From 13-2-20CM-66-19 sp963760225 (GTDB lineage: Bacteria > Pseudomonadota > Gammaproteobacteria > Steroidobacterales > Steroidobacteraceae): a stretch of 64,000 bases of DNA. Below the pieces are notes generated by a model. That model saw only the letters and a list, made by a program, of their open reading frames with translations, searched no databases and was not told the origin of the DNA. A program made the position numbers and the translations under genes. Of the stretch, positions 50,189 through 59,336 are shown piece by piece (position 1 is the first letter of the stretch; the number at the start of each line of letters is the position of its first letter). The stretch spans positions 806,001-870,000 of the forward strand of contig CAVXCD010000003.1 of assembly GCA_963760225.1 (NCBI GenBank), in the 5' to 3' direction.

Positions 50189-51802
50189 GGCCGAGGCTGT
50201 GTGATAACTCGGGTTCGGATCGGTAGTCAGGGCACCGATGGCGGTCGAGCCGAGCGGGCGCGCAGCACCCGCCGAGCGTGATCGGCCGAGCCGATCAGGC
50301 GCGGAGCGCCTCGATCAGCGGTCCGGTGCCCATGATTCTCATCACTCGCTTCAGGTTGTAGGCCAGAACGTGCAGGCCCATCTCGGCGCTGACCCTCGGT
50401 AGTCGTCTACTCAGGAAGTGGGTGGCGCCCATCCAGGCTTTGATGGTGCCGAACGGGTGCTCGGCCGTCTGTCGTCGCACCTGCATCCGCGTCGGATCCT
50501 GATCGAGCCGAGCCTGCATCCTATCGAGCACAGCCTCGTGCTCCCAGCGACCGATGCGGCGGTAGTCGCTGGTCGTACACTTCGACCGTAGTGCACAACG
50601 CGGGCATGCCGAGGCCCAGTACTTGTAGATGTTCATGCCCTTCTCGACGCTCAGGAAGCGCCGAACGGCCCACTCGCCAGCAGGGCAGCGGTACGCATCG
50701 CGCTTGGCGTCGTAAGCGAAGTCGCTCTTGTCGTAACGGCCCTCAGCCTTGGCGCCCGATGTAAAGATCTTCGGTACCAGCGGCACGATGTCGGCATCCT
50801 CGCAGGCCTTGATCTCCTCGCCGCTGTAGTAGCCACGATCGGCGATCGCCGTCAGCTCCGTCGTGCCGAGCGCTTCACGGGCTGCCTCCGCCATTTTCTT
50901 GAGTTGATGGCGGTCGGAGCCCACGTTCGTGACCTCGTGCGCCACGATCAGATGGTGCTTCGTCTCGACCGCGGTCTGCACGTTGTAGCCGACGATGCCG
51001 GTGCCCTTGCCTTGGCTCACCATCGAGCGCGCATCAGGATCGGTCAGCGACACTTGGCCGTCGGGCGAGGCTTCCATCTGCGCCTTCAGCCCTTCCAGCC
51101 GATGCATCTCGTCCTTCAGCGTCGCGATGCGCTCCTTCAGCCGTGTCGCACTGCGCGGGCTGCTCGGCGTCTCCTTGCGATCCATGCGATCAAGCTGCTG
51201 CAGGTATTCCGCAATGCTCTGCTCGATTAGCGCCATCCGCGTCTTCATCTTGCCCGGCGTGAAGTTGCGATCGCGGTGGTTCACCGCCTTGAACTTGCTG
51301 CCGTCGATCGCCACCGTCGCCTCGGTGAACAGACCCCAGCGACGACACAGCACGATGAACTCGCGGCAGACATTCTTGATCGCCGCGCCGTTCTGCGCCC
51401 TAAAGTCAGCCAGGGTCTTGAAGTCCGGGGCGAGCCGCCCAACCAGCCACATCAGCTCGAGGTTCCGACGCGCTTCGCGCTCCAGCCGGCGCGTCGACTG
51501 GATCCTGTTCAGGTACCCGTAGACGTAGATCTTGAGCATCGTCGCTGGGTGGTAACCCGGTCGGCCCGTGTCCGCCGGATCCACCCCGTCGAACCCGAGC
51601 GTTGCCAGGTCCAGCTCCGCCACGAACGCGTCAATGACGCGGACCGGGTTCTCTTCCGAGACGTACTCCTCGATCCGCTCCGGGAGCAGCCTCCCCTGGC
51701 ACCGATCGGCCTCATCGATGAACCTGCTCACAGCAGCCTCCCCGAGGAAGAATCCGACACGATCCTAGCGTCTCAACGTGACGTTTTCACACAGCCTCGG
51801 CC
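50189..51802 (-). mobile_element. IS1182 family insertion sequence, copy B (1614 bp)
   Basis: Same ends as copy A (GGCCGAGGCTGTGTGA at 50189-50204, its complement at 51787-51802) and identical length, in inverted orientation. Like copy A it sits at the CCCGGCC end of a left arm. The near identity of both copies points to recent transposition. Confidence 0.9.
50295..51731 (-). CDS. IS1182 family transposase, copy B
   Basis: The 478-residue transposase is identical to copy A except for Ala instead of Thr in TAIADRGYYSGEE, directly before the Asp of the second catalytic motif. All other motifs are unchanged and the frame is intact. Confidence 0.95.
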   Translation of the reverse strand: MSRFIDEADRCQGRLLPERIEEYVSEENPVRVIDAFVAELDLATLGFDGVDPADTGRPGYHPATMLKIYVYGYLNRIQSTRRLEREARRNLELMWLVGRLAPDFKTLADFRAQNGAAIKNVCREFIVLCRRWGLFTEATVAIDGSKFKAVNHRDRNFTPGKMKTRMALIEQSIAEYLQQLDRMDRKETPSSPRSATRLKERIATLKDEMHRLEGLKAQMEASPDGQVSLTDPDARSMVSQGKGTGIVGYNVQTAVETKHHLIVAHEVTNVGSDRHQLKKMAEAAREALGTTELTAIADRGYYSGEEIKACEDADIVPLVPKIFTSGAKAEGRYDKSDFAYDAKRDAYRCPAGEWAVRRFLSVEKGMNIYKYWASACPRCALRSKCTTSDYRRIGRWEHEAVLDRMQARLDQDPTRMQVRRQTAEHPFGTIKAWMGATHFLSRRLPRVSAEMGLHVLAYNLKRVMRIMGTGPLIEALRA

Positions 51803-51933
51803 AGCAGCGGTCGGCCAGCAGGTCCGAATGGAGAGCCGAAAGCAATGGGATGGACGCCCCCACCCTCAAACGGCATCAGCGTGCCAAAGTGGAAGTGTGA
51901 GCAGCCACTTAAACGAAGATGGGAGCGTCCGCG

Positions 51934-52971
51934 ATGAATATTACAACTGTCGGTATTGATCTGGCGAAGAACGTTTTTCAGGTGCACGGAGTTGATCCAC
52001 GGGGGAAGGTCGTGCTTCGCCGGCAGCTGCGCCGCGAGCAGGTGGCGCTGTACTTTGTGAACTTGCCGCCGTGCGTGATTGGGATAGAGGCATGTGCGAG
52101 TGCCCATTACTGGGGCCGTACGCTCGAGCGCTTCGGGCACACGGTACGGCTGATGGCGCCGCAGTTCGTGAAGCCATACGTGAAAGCGAACAAGAACGAT
52201 GTGGCTGATGCCGAGGCGATCTGCGAGGCGGTGAGTCGGCCGAATATGCGCTTCGTACCGATCAAGAGTATCGAGCAGCAGGGTATTCTGTCGGTACACC
52301 GCGTCAGACAGGGCTTCGTCAAGGCGCGCACGGCGCAGGCGAACCAGATCCGCGGCTTGCTGGGCGAGTTTGGGTTGATCATCCCGAAGGGTATCTGCCA
52401 CGTCGTTGAGCGAGTACCGGCGCTCTTGGAGGATGCCAGCAATGAGTTGCCGTTGGCGTTCCGGCAGCTGATCGACCGACTGAACTGTCATCTCAAGGAG
52501 CTTGATCAGCAGGTCCGTGAGCTTGAGCGTCAGATCATCGCCTGGCACCGCAGCAGCGAGCTCAGCCGCAAACTCGAGAAGATCCCCGGCATCGGGCCGC
52601 TCGCAGCTACTGCACTGGTGGCCTCGATCGCCGACGCTAGGAGCTTCAAGAACGGCCGGCAGGTATCAGCCTGGCTCGGGTTGGTGCCACGGCAGAACTC
52701 GAGCGGTGGCAAACCCACACTCCTCGGTATCAGCAAACGCGGCGACGTCTACCTGCGCACACTACTGATCCACGGGGCCCGCTCGGCCATCTTGGCGGCA
52801 AAACGCCAGAGTGGGAACAAGAACGTCTGGCTGGTCAACTTGCTCAACCGGCGACACTCCAACATCGCCGCTGTAGCACTGGCCAACAAGAACGTGCGCA
52901 CCGTGTGGGCGTTACTCGCACATGGTCGCGACTTTAGCCCCGACTACGTGCCGATCCGAGCAGCTGCATAG
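51934..52971 (+). CDS. IS110 family transposase
   Basis: The 345-residue protein has the DEDD RuvC-like domain of IS110 recombinases (VGIDLAKNVFQVHG, GIEACASAHYW, KNDVADAEAI) and the C-terminal Tnp_20 domain (IPGIGPLAATALVASIADAR, then WLGLVPRQNSSGGKPTLLGI with the conserved Ser). It moves DNA without classical target duplication, guided by an RNA in the members studied. The ATG at 51934 begins MNITTVGIDLAK; an upstream ATG at 51919 adds five residues. Confidence 0.94.
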   Translation: MNITTVGIDLAKNVFQVHGVDPRGKVVLRRQLRREQVALYFVNLPPCVIGIEACASAHYWGRTLERFGHTVRLMAPQFVKPYVKANKNDVADAEAICEAVSRPNMRFVPIKSIEQQGILSVHRVRQGFVKARTAQANQIRGLLGEFGLIIPKGICHVVERVPALLEDASNELPLAFRQLIDRLNCHLKELDQQVRELERQIIAWHRSSELSRKLEKIPGIGPLAATALVASIADARSFKNGRQVSAWLGLVPRQNSSGGKPTLLGISKRGDVYLRTLLIHGARSAILAAKRQSGNKNVWLVNLLNRRHSNIAAVALANKNVRTVWALLAHGRDFSPDYVPIRAAA

Positions 52972-53227
52972 TCAGAATCATTAGCCGCGACAACGTCCGC
53001 GACATGAGATCACACCACCGATTGCTCAGGCGATCACGCAGTGATGGCAAACCAGGTCAGACCGTGGTTGGTCAAACCCAGAATGTCCGCAGCACCTCGA
53101 GTGCGAGAAAGCGATTGGGAGCCAGCCAGCCAATCCCATCAGGGACAGCGGCACGCGCCGCAGCAAAAGTCCGGATGTACGGGTGCACTCTCTCCCTGTA
53201 AGCCATCAAGAACTGAAAGCCTGGCAA
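52972..53227 (+). ncRNA. Putative bridge/seekRNA region of the IS1111-like element
   Basis: IS110/IS1111 elements are known to encode a structured guide RNA in a non-coding end; in the IS1111 subgroup it is placed downstream of the transposase gene. Here the 256 bases between the transposase stop and the right inverted repeat contain no gene, which fits. The RNA boundaries and its loops were not determined, so this is placement by analogy only. Confidence 0.45.
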
Positions 53228-53359
53228 GGTTGGGGGCGTCCATGTACGGACAGTCGGCGGCCTCCGGTAGGCTAATTGAATGCAGCCGTTTATATCTGTT
53301 CTCATATCGCATTCCCCTAGCCATAGTTAAAAGCTTGGGGCCCCATACCTGAGGGTTGA

Positions 53360-53533
53360 TTACGCCGGTGAACACGGGAAACTTATAACTGCAGCGGGGG
53401 CGGCGCCGTTAGCCTGGCCGGCGATCTGCGCGACCCTTCTTTGAAGCGTCAGAGCGGCCTTGAATTGCGCGGAATCCTTCGTGTCGCAGGCCGTCACCGT
53501 GGCGCACACCATTGCCAAGCACCCCACCTTCAT
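53360..53533 (-). CDS. Possible small lipoprotein
   Basis: The ATG at 53533 gives 57 residues with a hydrophobic start (VGCLAMVCATVTAC) ending in a lipobox-like Cys, then QFKAALTLQRRVAQIAGQAN. There is no further evidence; it may be a remnant. The rest of 53243-53976 shows no convincing gene; it holds one short dispersed element near 53761. Confidence 0.3.
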   Translation of the reverse strand: MKVGCLAMVCATVTACDTKDSAQFKAALTLQRRVAQIAGQANGAAPAAVISFPCSPA

Positions 53534-53976
53534 TCTGAACTTCACGCGAGGTTTCTCCTGTACCGCTGTCACTTACGCGCCTGTCGTACCGCCGTGCAAA
53601 TGTGGTTCGGCTATTGAGCGCGAGCGAGGGGTACGAAGAGTGTATTTTGCCGAGCGCCCTGGCACAAATTGGCGGGGCGTGCTCCGCCTGGCGTTCCGCC
53701 ATGCGGTGCCGCATTCCGGTCAGCACCGGAAGTAGAACCTACTCCGGCAGCAGGTAGCCAACAGCGGCCGGTCACTCTGCGATTGCAATTTTCCTGAAAG
53801 CAGCCGTTCACACCTGCGAGCTACCGGCGTGAGAACTTCTGGCAGAGTCTGAGTGAGGCGGGAGGTGCGATTTGGCTGCCGCGTCGCTGCAGGGGGTAAC
53901 ATTGAGCGAACTGGGGTAGGTGACCCTCTCAGCAGGGGCCCCAGCGTGTAGCACAACGAATAGGAGCTGGGGTCAG

Positions 53977-56004
53977 ATGCCCGTGACGGAGCCTTCGCGC
54001 GCTGTATTTCTCAGCTACGCCTCGCAGGATGCGGACGCGGCGCAGAGAATTTGCGAGGCGCTTCGCGCTGCTGGCATCGAGGTCTGGTTCGACCAGAGCG
54101 AGCTTCGGGGTGGGGATGCGTGGGACCAGTCGATCCGCAAGCAGATCAAGATCTGCGCACTCTTCATGCCGATCATCTCACGGAACACACACGCGCGCGG
54201 TGAAGGGTACTTCCGGCTCGAATGGAAGCTGGCCATAGATCGGTCGCACCTGATTGCGAGCGACCTGCCGTTCATCTTACCGGTGGTGATCGACGATACG
54301 CCGGACACAGATGATCGGGTTCCAGAGCGCTTCCGTGAGATTCAGTGGACACACCTACCTGGGGGAGTGACCTCGCCCGCCTTCATCGAGCGAGTGAAGC
54401 GTTTGCTGTCTGGGGAGGCTTCCGCGCCGGAACTTGCCCGCCTCCCGGGCAGCGCCGTCGCCGGCAGTGCGTCGCCCCCGCGCGGATTCATGCGGCCGCG
54501 GACCGGAGTGCTCTACAGCGCAGTCGCAGGGGCAGTGTTGCTGGCACTTGGGTATTTCGGGCTCGAGCGGCTCAACCGATCGAAGCCCAGCACGTCGAGC
54601 ACAGCCTCCATCGCCGTGCTGCCGCTCGCGAACGAGAGCGGGGAGGCCAGCCAGCAGTACTTCTCTGATGGCATATCAGAAGACCTGATCACGGCGCTCT
54701 CACAGTTTCCTGGACTGAAGGTGATCGGGCGGAGCTCGGCGTTCCAGTTCAGAGACTCCAAGGAGGACAGTCGCAGCATCGGGGCGAAGCTCGGGGTGGG
54801 ACACCTGCTCGAGGGGAGCGTGCGCAAGTCCGGAGACGTGATCCGAGTGAGCGCCGAGCTCATCGACACTGCGGACGGGAGTGCCCAGTGGTCGGAGCGC
54901 TACGACCGGCCCTACAAGGATCTCTTCGCACTGCAGGACGAGATCACGCGTGCTGTGACGGGGGCGCTGAAGACCAAGCTCCTGCAGGGTGAGCATGCGG
55001 CGGCGCAGAGCGAGCAGCCCCCGAGTGGGAACCTGGAGGCCTACAACGCACTGCTGCAGGGCCGGTTTTATTACTCCCGCGGCGCGCAAGCCGACATTCG
55101 CAGGGCGATCGAATTCTTCGCGCAGGCCACCCAGCTCGATCCGCGTTATGCGCTCGCCTGGAGTGAGCTGGCGAATGCCTCGACCTTCTTCAGTGGGGAC
55201 TTCCTCGATGGTGCAGCCGCGCAGGAGGCGTATGCGAAGGCACGTGAGGCGGCCGAGCGTGCGCTTGCCCTCTCACCCGACCTTGCGGCCGCGCACAATG
55301 CACGGGGTGATCTGCTTCAGCTCGCTGACTTCGACTGGCGCGGAGCGGAGGCGGAGTATCGACGTGCGCTGGAGCTCTCGCCCAATGACGCCCAGGCGAA
55401 GTTCAATCTCGGAGCTCAGCTCGCTTCTTACGGTGAGATGGATCAGGCGATCGAGCTTACGCGGCAGGCACTCTTGACCGAGCCACTCCGGGCCGCGGGG
55501 TACAGGGTGCTTGCCACGTATCTCCTGGGACTTCACCGCCTCGATGAGGCCGAGCGGGCGATGAATACGGCCATCGAGCTGCAACCTGCTTCGGGGCCCA
55601 ATCACGCATGGCTCACGATCATCGAGATTCAGCGCGGTAACGCGCCGGCGGCGCTCGAGGCCGCGCAGCAGCAGCCCCCCGGAATATTTCGGGACATGTC
55701 GCTCGCCTACGCCCTGCAGATCGGGAGCGACCGGAGTGCAGCCGATGCGGCGCTCAGGACACTTATCGAGCAGGATGCCGGTGGCTCCGCCTACCAGATC
55801 GCGGAAATCTACGCGCTGCGCAACGACGAGAACGCGACCTTCGAGTGGCTCGATCGGGCCTGGAGCAACCGCGATACGGGTATCCACCACCTCCTTTACT
55901 CCCCCTTACTACTTCGCTACAAGGACGATCCGCGCTTTGCGGCCCTCTGCCGTAAGGTTGGTTTGCCGGTGCCGGGCGAGGCTTCAGCGCGCACGTTGCC
56001 GTGA
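53977..56004 (+). CDS. TIR/TM/TolB-like/TPR protein 2
   Basis: The 675-residue protein begins with a TIR domain at 8-140 (AVFLSYASQDADAAQRICEA, EVWFDQSELRGGDAW, GEGYFRLEWKLAIDR with Glu82), then one membrane helix at about 177-195, a TolB-like domain at about 210-345 (SIAVLPLANESGEASQQYFS, LLEGSVRKSGDVIRVSAEL) and TPRs to the end. The ATG at 53977 follows TAGGAG. The TIR domain would be cytoplasmic and the TPR part periplasmic if the single helix spans the membrane, a possible sensor arrangement. Its TIR domain is closely similar to that of the protein at 59337. Confidence 0.88.
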   Translation: MPVTEPSRAVFLSYASQDADAAQRICEALRAAGIEVWFDQSELRGGDAWDQSIRKQIKICALFMPIISRNTHARGEGYFRLEWKLAIDRSHLIASDLPFILPVVIDDTPDTDDRVPERFREIQWTHLPGGVTSPAFIERVKRLLSGEASAPELARLPGSAVAGSASPPRGFMRPRTGVLYSAVAGAVLLALGYFGLERLNRSKPSTSSTASIAVLPLANESGEASQQYFSDGISEDLITALSQFPGLKVIGRSSAFQFRDSKEDSRSIGAKLGVGHLLEGSVRKSGDVIRVSAELIDTADGSAQWSERYDRPYKDLFALQDEITRAVTGALKTKLLQGEHAAAQSEQPPSGNLEAYNALLQGRFYYSRGAQADIRRAIEFFAQATQLDPRYALAWSELANASTFFSGDFLDGAAAQEAYAKAREAAERALALSPDLAAAHNARGDLLQLADFDWRGAEAEYRRALELSPNDAQAKFNLGAQLASYGEMDQAIELTRQALLTEPLRAAGYRVLATYLLGLHRLDEAERAMNTAIELQPASGPNHAWLTIIEIQRGNAPAALEAAQQQPPGIFRDMSLAYALQIGSDRSAADAALRTLIEQDAGGSAYQIAEIYALRNDENATFEWLDRAWSNRDTGIHHLLYSPLLLRYKDDPRFAALCRKVGLPVPGEASARTLP

Positions 56005-56114
56005 CGTCATGCCTCGGCGTGCGTCCGCTCTGCGCAATCTCGATCTCAGCTTCCAAGAGGAGTGACCGGTTGCTCGGGGTCGGTAGCGGACAGTAACGCT
56101 CCCTGCTCGCAGAC

Positions 56115-57620
56115 CTATTCGTGGGAAATTGGGGCCCGCGCTTCGCGTCCGGGGTAGACACTCTCTACAAGCTGACCGTCTTTCACCACCAGGACACCGT
56201 TTACAAGCACGAACACGATCCCCTCTGAGTATTGGAGAGGCTCCTCGAACGTCGCCTTGTCGATAACGCGACTCGGGTCGAACACCGTGATGTCGGCATC
56301 GGCGCCGACGCGAATCCGCCCCTTGTTCTTAAACGATGGCGCGCGCTTCTCGAGCAGCTGCGCCGGCAGCAAGGTCATCTTGCGCAGCGCAGTCATCAAA
56401 TCCAGAGCCTTCTCCTCGCGCACGTAGTGCCCCAGTACGCGCGAAAAGGTCCCCTGTCCCCGCGGGTGGATCTTAGGTCCCGTAATAGGTAGTCCATCGC
56501 TCGCGATCATGATGCTCGGATCCGCAACCGCGGCTCGCACGGCTGCTTCGGGAATCTCATGGATTACCACCAGACCACCTTGTTGGCGATAGCGCGCGAA
56601 GCTGTCCGGGGTCAGACGCTCACCCGTTTCCGCCCACTGCAGGTCCTTGTACGTAATGTCATACCTTTGCTGCCAGCCCTCGTCGAAGACGGCCGAATTG
56701 AGATTGGTGCTGCTTGCAGTGTAGGGATAACACTCCGTGGTGATGTCAACCCCCTGCCTTCGAGCCCCCGCGATCATCTCGATGAACTGCGGGGTGTACT
56801 TCAGTCCCATGCTGGTGATGTGGGCGACGTGCAACTGCGCTCCGGTGACAGCCGCAGCCGCGATCACTTCCTCGAGCGCAGCGACTCCCGATTGCGGCTC
56901 AAGCAACGATGAGTAGCGCAGGTGGACCTGTAGCGGGGCATGGTACTTCACCGCTAGGCGGAACATTTCCAGGATCTCCCAGTGGGAGGCTCCGGGCGTG
57001 TAATTGATCCCCATGCCCTCGGCCAGCGCGCCCTCCTGCAGGCCCGTCTCGATGGCGGCACGTAACCTGCCGAGTTCTTCCGCGGTGAGCTCACGGTGGT
57101 TTGCAGCTTCCGCTACCGGCGTGTTCATAGCACTGAGTGAAGGCACCTCCTGGCCGGTCATCGCGCGAATCCGCATGGGGATATGGCCGGCGCTGACTCC
57201 GAAATTGATCAGCGATTTACCCTCACGCGCCGCATACCATTTGCCCACGTCATCAGTTCCCAACTCGAGCTCCAGGGAAGTAGTGACTCCATCATGGGCC
57301 TGAAACTGGTAATTTCTCGGCTCCTGTCCATGCTCGTGCACGTCGATAAAGCCCGGCGCCACCACCAGCCCGCGTGCGTCGATGTTCCGTTTGCCGGTTA
57401 GAGAAGCCGTGGATATTGTGCGAATCCTGCCGTCGCTGATGCCCAAGTTGCGGACCGCATCCAGTCCCGACTCGGGGTCCATTACAACGCCCTGAGAGAT
57501 CACCACGTCATACGGTTGGCCGTGGGCAGGGGCGCATGCCAGCGCTCCCAGCAACGCCAAGACAGCGAGCACCTCACCGACGCTACCCAAACCTGCGGTG
57601 TGCAAGTGTCTTAACTTCAT
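56115..57620 (-). CDS. Exported D-aminoacylase-like amidohydrolase
   Basis: The ATG at 57620 gives 501 residues with a signal peptide (about 1-35, ending APAHGQ). The metallo-dependent hydrolase core shows VVAPGFIDVHEHGQEPRNYQ with the HxH pair, and later HVAHITSMG and IASDGLPITG with the metal and catalytic Asp. Relatives remove acyl groups from N-acyl-D-amino acids. It is divergent from the FMN oxidase gene, and the two could share substrates derived from D- or hydroxy acids; this is inference. Confidence 0.88.
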   Translation of the reverse strand: MKLRHLHTAGLGSVGEVLAVLALLGALACAPAHGQPYDVVISQGVVMDPESGLDAVRNLGISDGRIRTISTASLTGKRNIDARGLVVAPGFIDVHEHGQEPRNYQFQAHDGVTTSLELELGTDDVGKWYAAREGKSLINFGVSAGHIPMRIRAMTGQEVPSLSAMNTPVAEAANHRELTAEELGRLRAAIETGLQEGALAEGMGINYTPGASHWEILEMFRLAVKYHAPLQVHLRYSSLLEPQSGVAALEEVIAAAAVTGAQLHVAHITSMGLKYTPQFIEMIAGARRQGVDITTECYPYTASSTNLNSAVFDEGWQQRYDITYKDLQWAETGERLTPDSFARYRQQGGLVVIHEIPEAAVRAAVADPSIMIASDGLPITGPKIHPRGQGTFSRVLGHYVREEKALDLMTALRKMTLLPAQLLEKRAPSFKNKGRIRVGADADITVFDPSRVIDKATFEEPLQYSEGIVFVLVNGVLVVKDGQLVESVYPGREARAPISHE

Positions 57621-57880
57621 CCTGCGCCTCTTCCTGGCTGTGCTTTGGACCGGTGAACCCACGTCGGGGCTCGGCTGGCCGCTAGCCTGCGCCAGGGCTG
57701 TCCCGCGGGTCTACTGAATCTGAGCTGTGCGAAGCGTGCCTCTTGGCCAGGAGCCGACAGTCAGTGCCTGGGTTGGGCTTGCAGTAAGCAGACCCTCGGC
57801 AATGGTCGAGGCGGTGCTATTGCGAAGTGCCGTCAATGTGCACGAACATGAGCGACGAATTTGGAATGGGGAAGGAGCTG

Positions 57881-59059
57881 ATGTCCATCAATCGGCGAAA
57901 CGTGCTAACGGCGAGTTTGGCGAGCGCCGCCGCGGTCGGACTATCCGCGAAGGATGCGGCGGCGGCGGAAGCTGATACTCCGGCGGAGCGCGACCGTACG
58001 GACACTCCCCTTCCACCCGTCAGTCTGTACGACTACGAAGTCGCCGCCAAACGGATACTGTCCGGGCCCGCCTGGGAGTATTTCAACGGCGGTTCCGCCG
58101 ACGAGATTACCTTGAGGCGAAACCGCCAAGCCCTAGACCTCCTGCAGCTCAAGCCGAAAGTGCTCGTCGACGTTACTAGCATTGATACGAGTCGCACACT
58201 GCTTGGGCACAACATGGCACATCCGATCATCTTGGCCCCCACATCGTCACACCTATTGGCTCATCCGGACGCCGAAGTGGCCACCGCACGCGGTGCGGCA
58301 TTGGCGAAAGCGATCATGGTGGCGAGTACCGTATCGAACCGCAGTGTCGAAGACATATGCCAGGTTGCTTCCGAGCCGGTCTGGTTCCAACTGTACGTCG
58401 AAGATGATCGCAGTGCGGTCAAAGCGCTGATCGAGCGAGCGGAGACCGCTGGGTGTAAGGCGCTGTGCATTACTGTGGATAATCCACTTGCGTACGCGAG
58501 AAATCGCGAAGAGCGCGTGCGTGCTCAGGCCCCCATGCTGCCCTTTCCCAATCTCGGTATCACGGCCGCGCCTGGCGGCCGTGGTCGCTCCCGCAGGCAT
58601 TTCAATTGGAAAGATCTTGCGTGGATCCAATCCTTTGCGAAGACGCCGATCGTACTCAAGGGAATCATGAACCCAGACGACGCTGATGAGGCTGTTCGAC
58701 ACGGCGTCGCTGCCATCATCGTCTCCAACCACGGGGGACGGGTCCTTGATACAGAACCGGCTACGATCGAAGTGCTGCCTGCGGTGGTCGATCGTGTCGC
58801 CGGTCGCATCCCTGTCCTGTTCGATAGTGGCATACGCCGAGGCACCGACATTGTGAAGGGCTTGGCGTACGGCGCTTCTGCCGTATTGATCGGACGCCCG
58901 TATATCTACGGACTCAGCGTTTCCGGTGCCGACGGCGTGCGTAGCGTCATAGACATCTTACGGGCCGAGCTCGAGGGCGCTATGGCAATGACAGGTAGAA
59001 CGCGACTCGATGACATCGATCGCTCAGTGTTCTGGAAAGTTCACGAGTACCGAGAGTGA
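57881..59059 (+). CDS. FMN-dependent alpha-hydroxy-acid oxidase with Tat signal
   Basis: The 392-residue protein carries a twin-arginine leader (MSINRRNVLTASLASAAAVG) and the FMN-dependent alpha-hydroxy-acid dehydrogenase fold: WEYFNGGSADEITLRRNR, PIILAPTSSHLLAHPDAE, EPVWFQLYV, VSNHGGRVLD with the catalytic His and Arg, and DSGIRRGTDIVKGLAYGASA for FMN phosphate. It oxidises L-2-hydroxy acids such as lactate, probably in the periplasm. GAAGGAG lies close before the ATG at 57881; an ATG at 57848 is possible. Confidence 0.9.
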   Translation: MSINRRNVLTASLASAAAVGLSAKDAAAAEADTPAERDRTDTPLPPVSLYDYEVAAKRILSGPAWEYFNGGSADEITLRRNRQALDLLQLKPKVLVDVTSIDTSRTLLGHNMAHPIILAPTSSHLLAHPDAEVATARGAALAKAIMVASTVSNRSVEDICQVASEPVWFQLYVEDDRSAVKALIERAETAGCKALCITVDNPLAYARNREERVRAQAPMLPFPNLGITAAPGGRGRSRRHFNWKDLAWIQSFAKTPIVLKGIMNPDDADEAVRHGVAAIIVSNHGGRVLDTEPATIEVLPAVVDRVAGRIPVLFDSGIRRGTDIVKGLAYGASAVLIGRPYIYGLSVSGADGVRSVIDILRAELEGAMAMTGRTRLDDIDRSVFWKVHEYRE

Positions 59060-59089
59060 TCGCTCAGTCACTCGCTTGTTCCGTAGCGA

Positions 59090-59245
59090 CCGGTCGCGAC
59101 CGGCAGCAAAGGGGCCGAAAGCGGCCGACCGCTCCGTCCCCTGCACAAAGACGGCAGGTGGCCTGCTGGGAGCGTGCGCTCCCGGTCATGAGCGGCAGTT
59201 CGCTTACTAGGAAAAGCTGCCCGACAGTGGCCATTTCGCCGCGCC
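59090..59245 (+). repeat. Dispersed intergenic element related to the left arm
   Basis: The segment contains GGCCGAAAGCGGCCGACCGC, then CAAAGACGGCAGGTGGCCTG, GAGCGTGCGCTCCCGGTCAT and CAGTGGCCATTTCGCC. The middle part corresponds to the AGACGGCAGG...GCTCCCGG end of the left arms at the att copies. No tRNA core is present. It covers most of the space between the oxidase gene and the TIR gene. Confidence 0.55.
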
Positions 59246-59336
59246 GCACGAATGGCGGTTGCCAACCCCTCAGTCGTTCGCGACTATTCAATAGGGGTTT
59301 GGGGTTGCCGGACACGGTTGAGGACGGCTCAAGACC

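Larger units (their letters stand above)
51851..53242 (+). mobile_element. IS110 family element, IS1111-like
   Basis: The transposase gene is framed by an inverted repeat: TGGACGCCCCCACC at 51851-51864 and GGTTGGGGGCGTCCA at 53228-53242. Subterminal inverted repeats are characteristic of the IS1111 subgroup. The 5' non-coding part is short (about 80 bases) and the 3' part long (about 255 bases), which agrees with that subgroup. It sits about 50 bases from the end of IS1182 copy B. True ends may extend a few bases beyond the repeats. Confidence 0.75.

Noticed and set aside
51276..51959. 227-codon forward frame over IS1182 copy B
   Set aside because: Antisense to the transposase; the same shadow occurs over copy A.
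53460..53735. 91-codon forward frame in the gap after the IS110 element
   Set aside because: No domain or start signal; overlaps the possible lipoprotein on the other strand.
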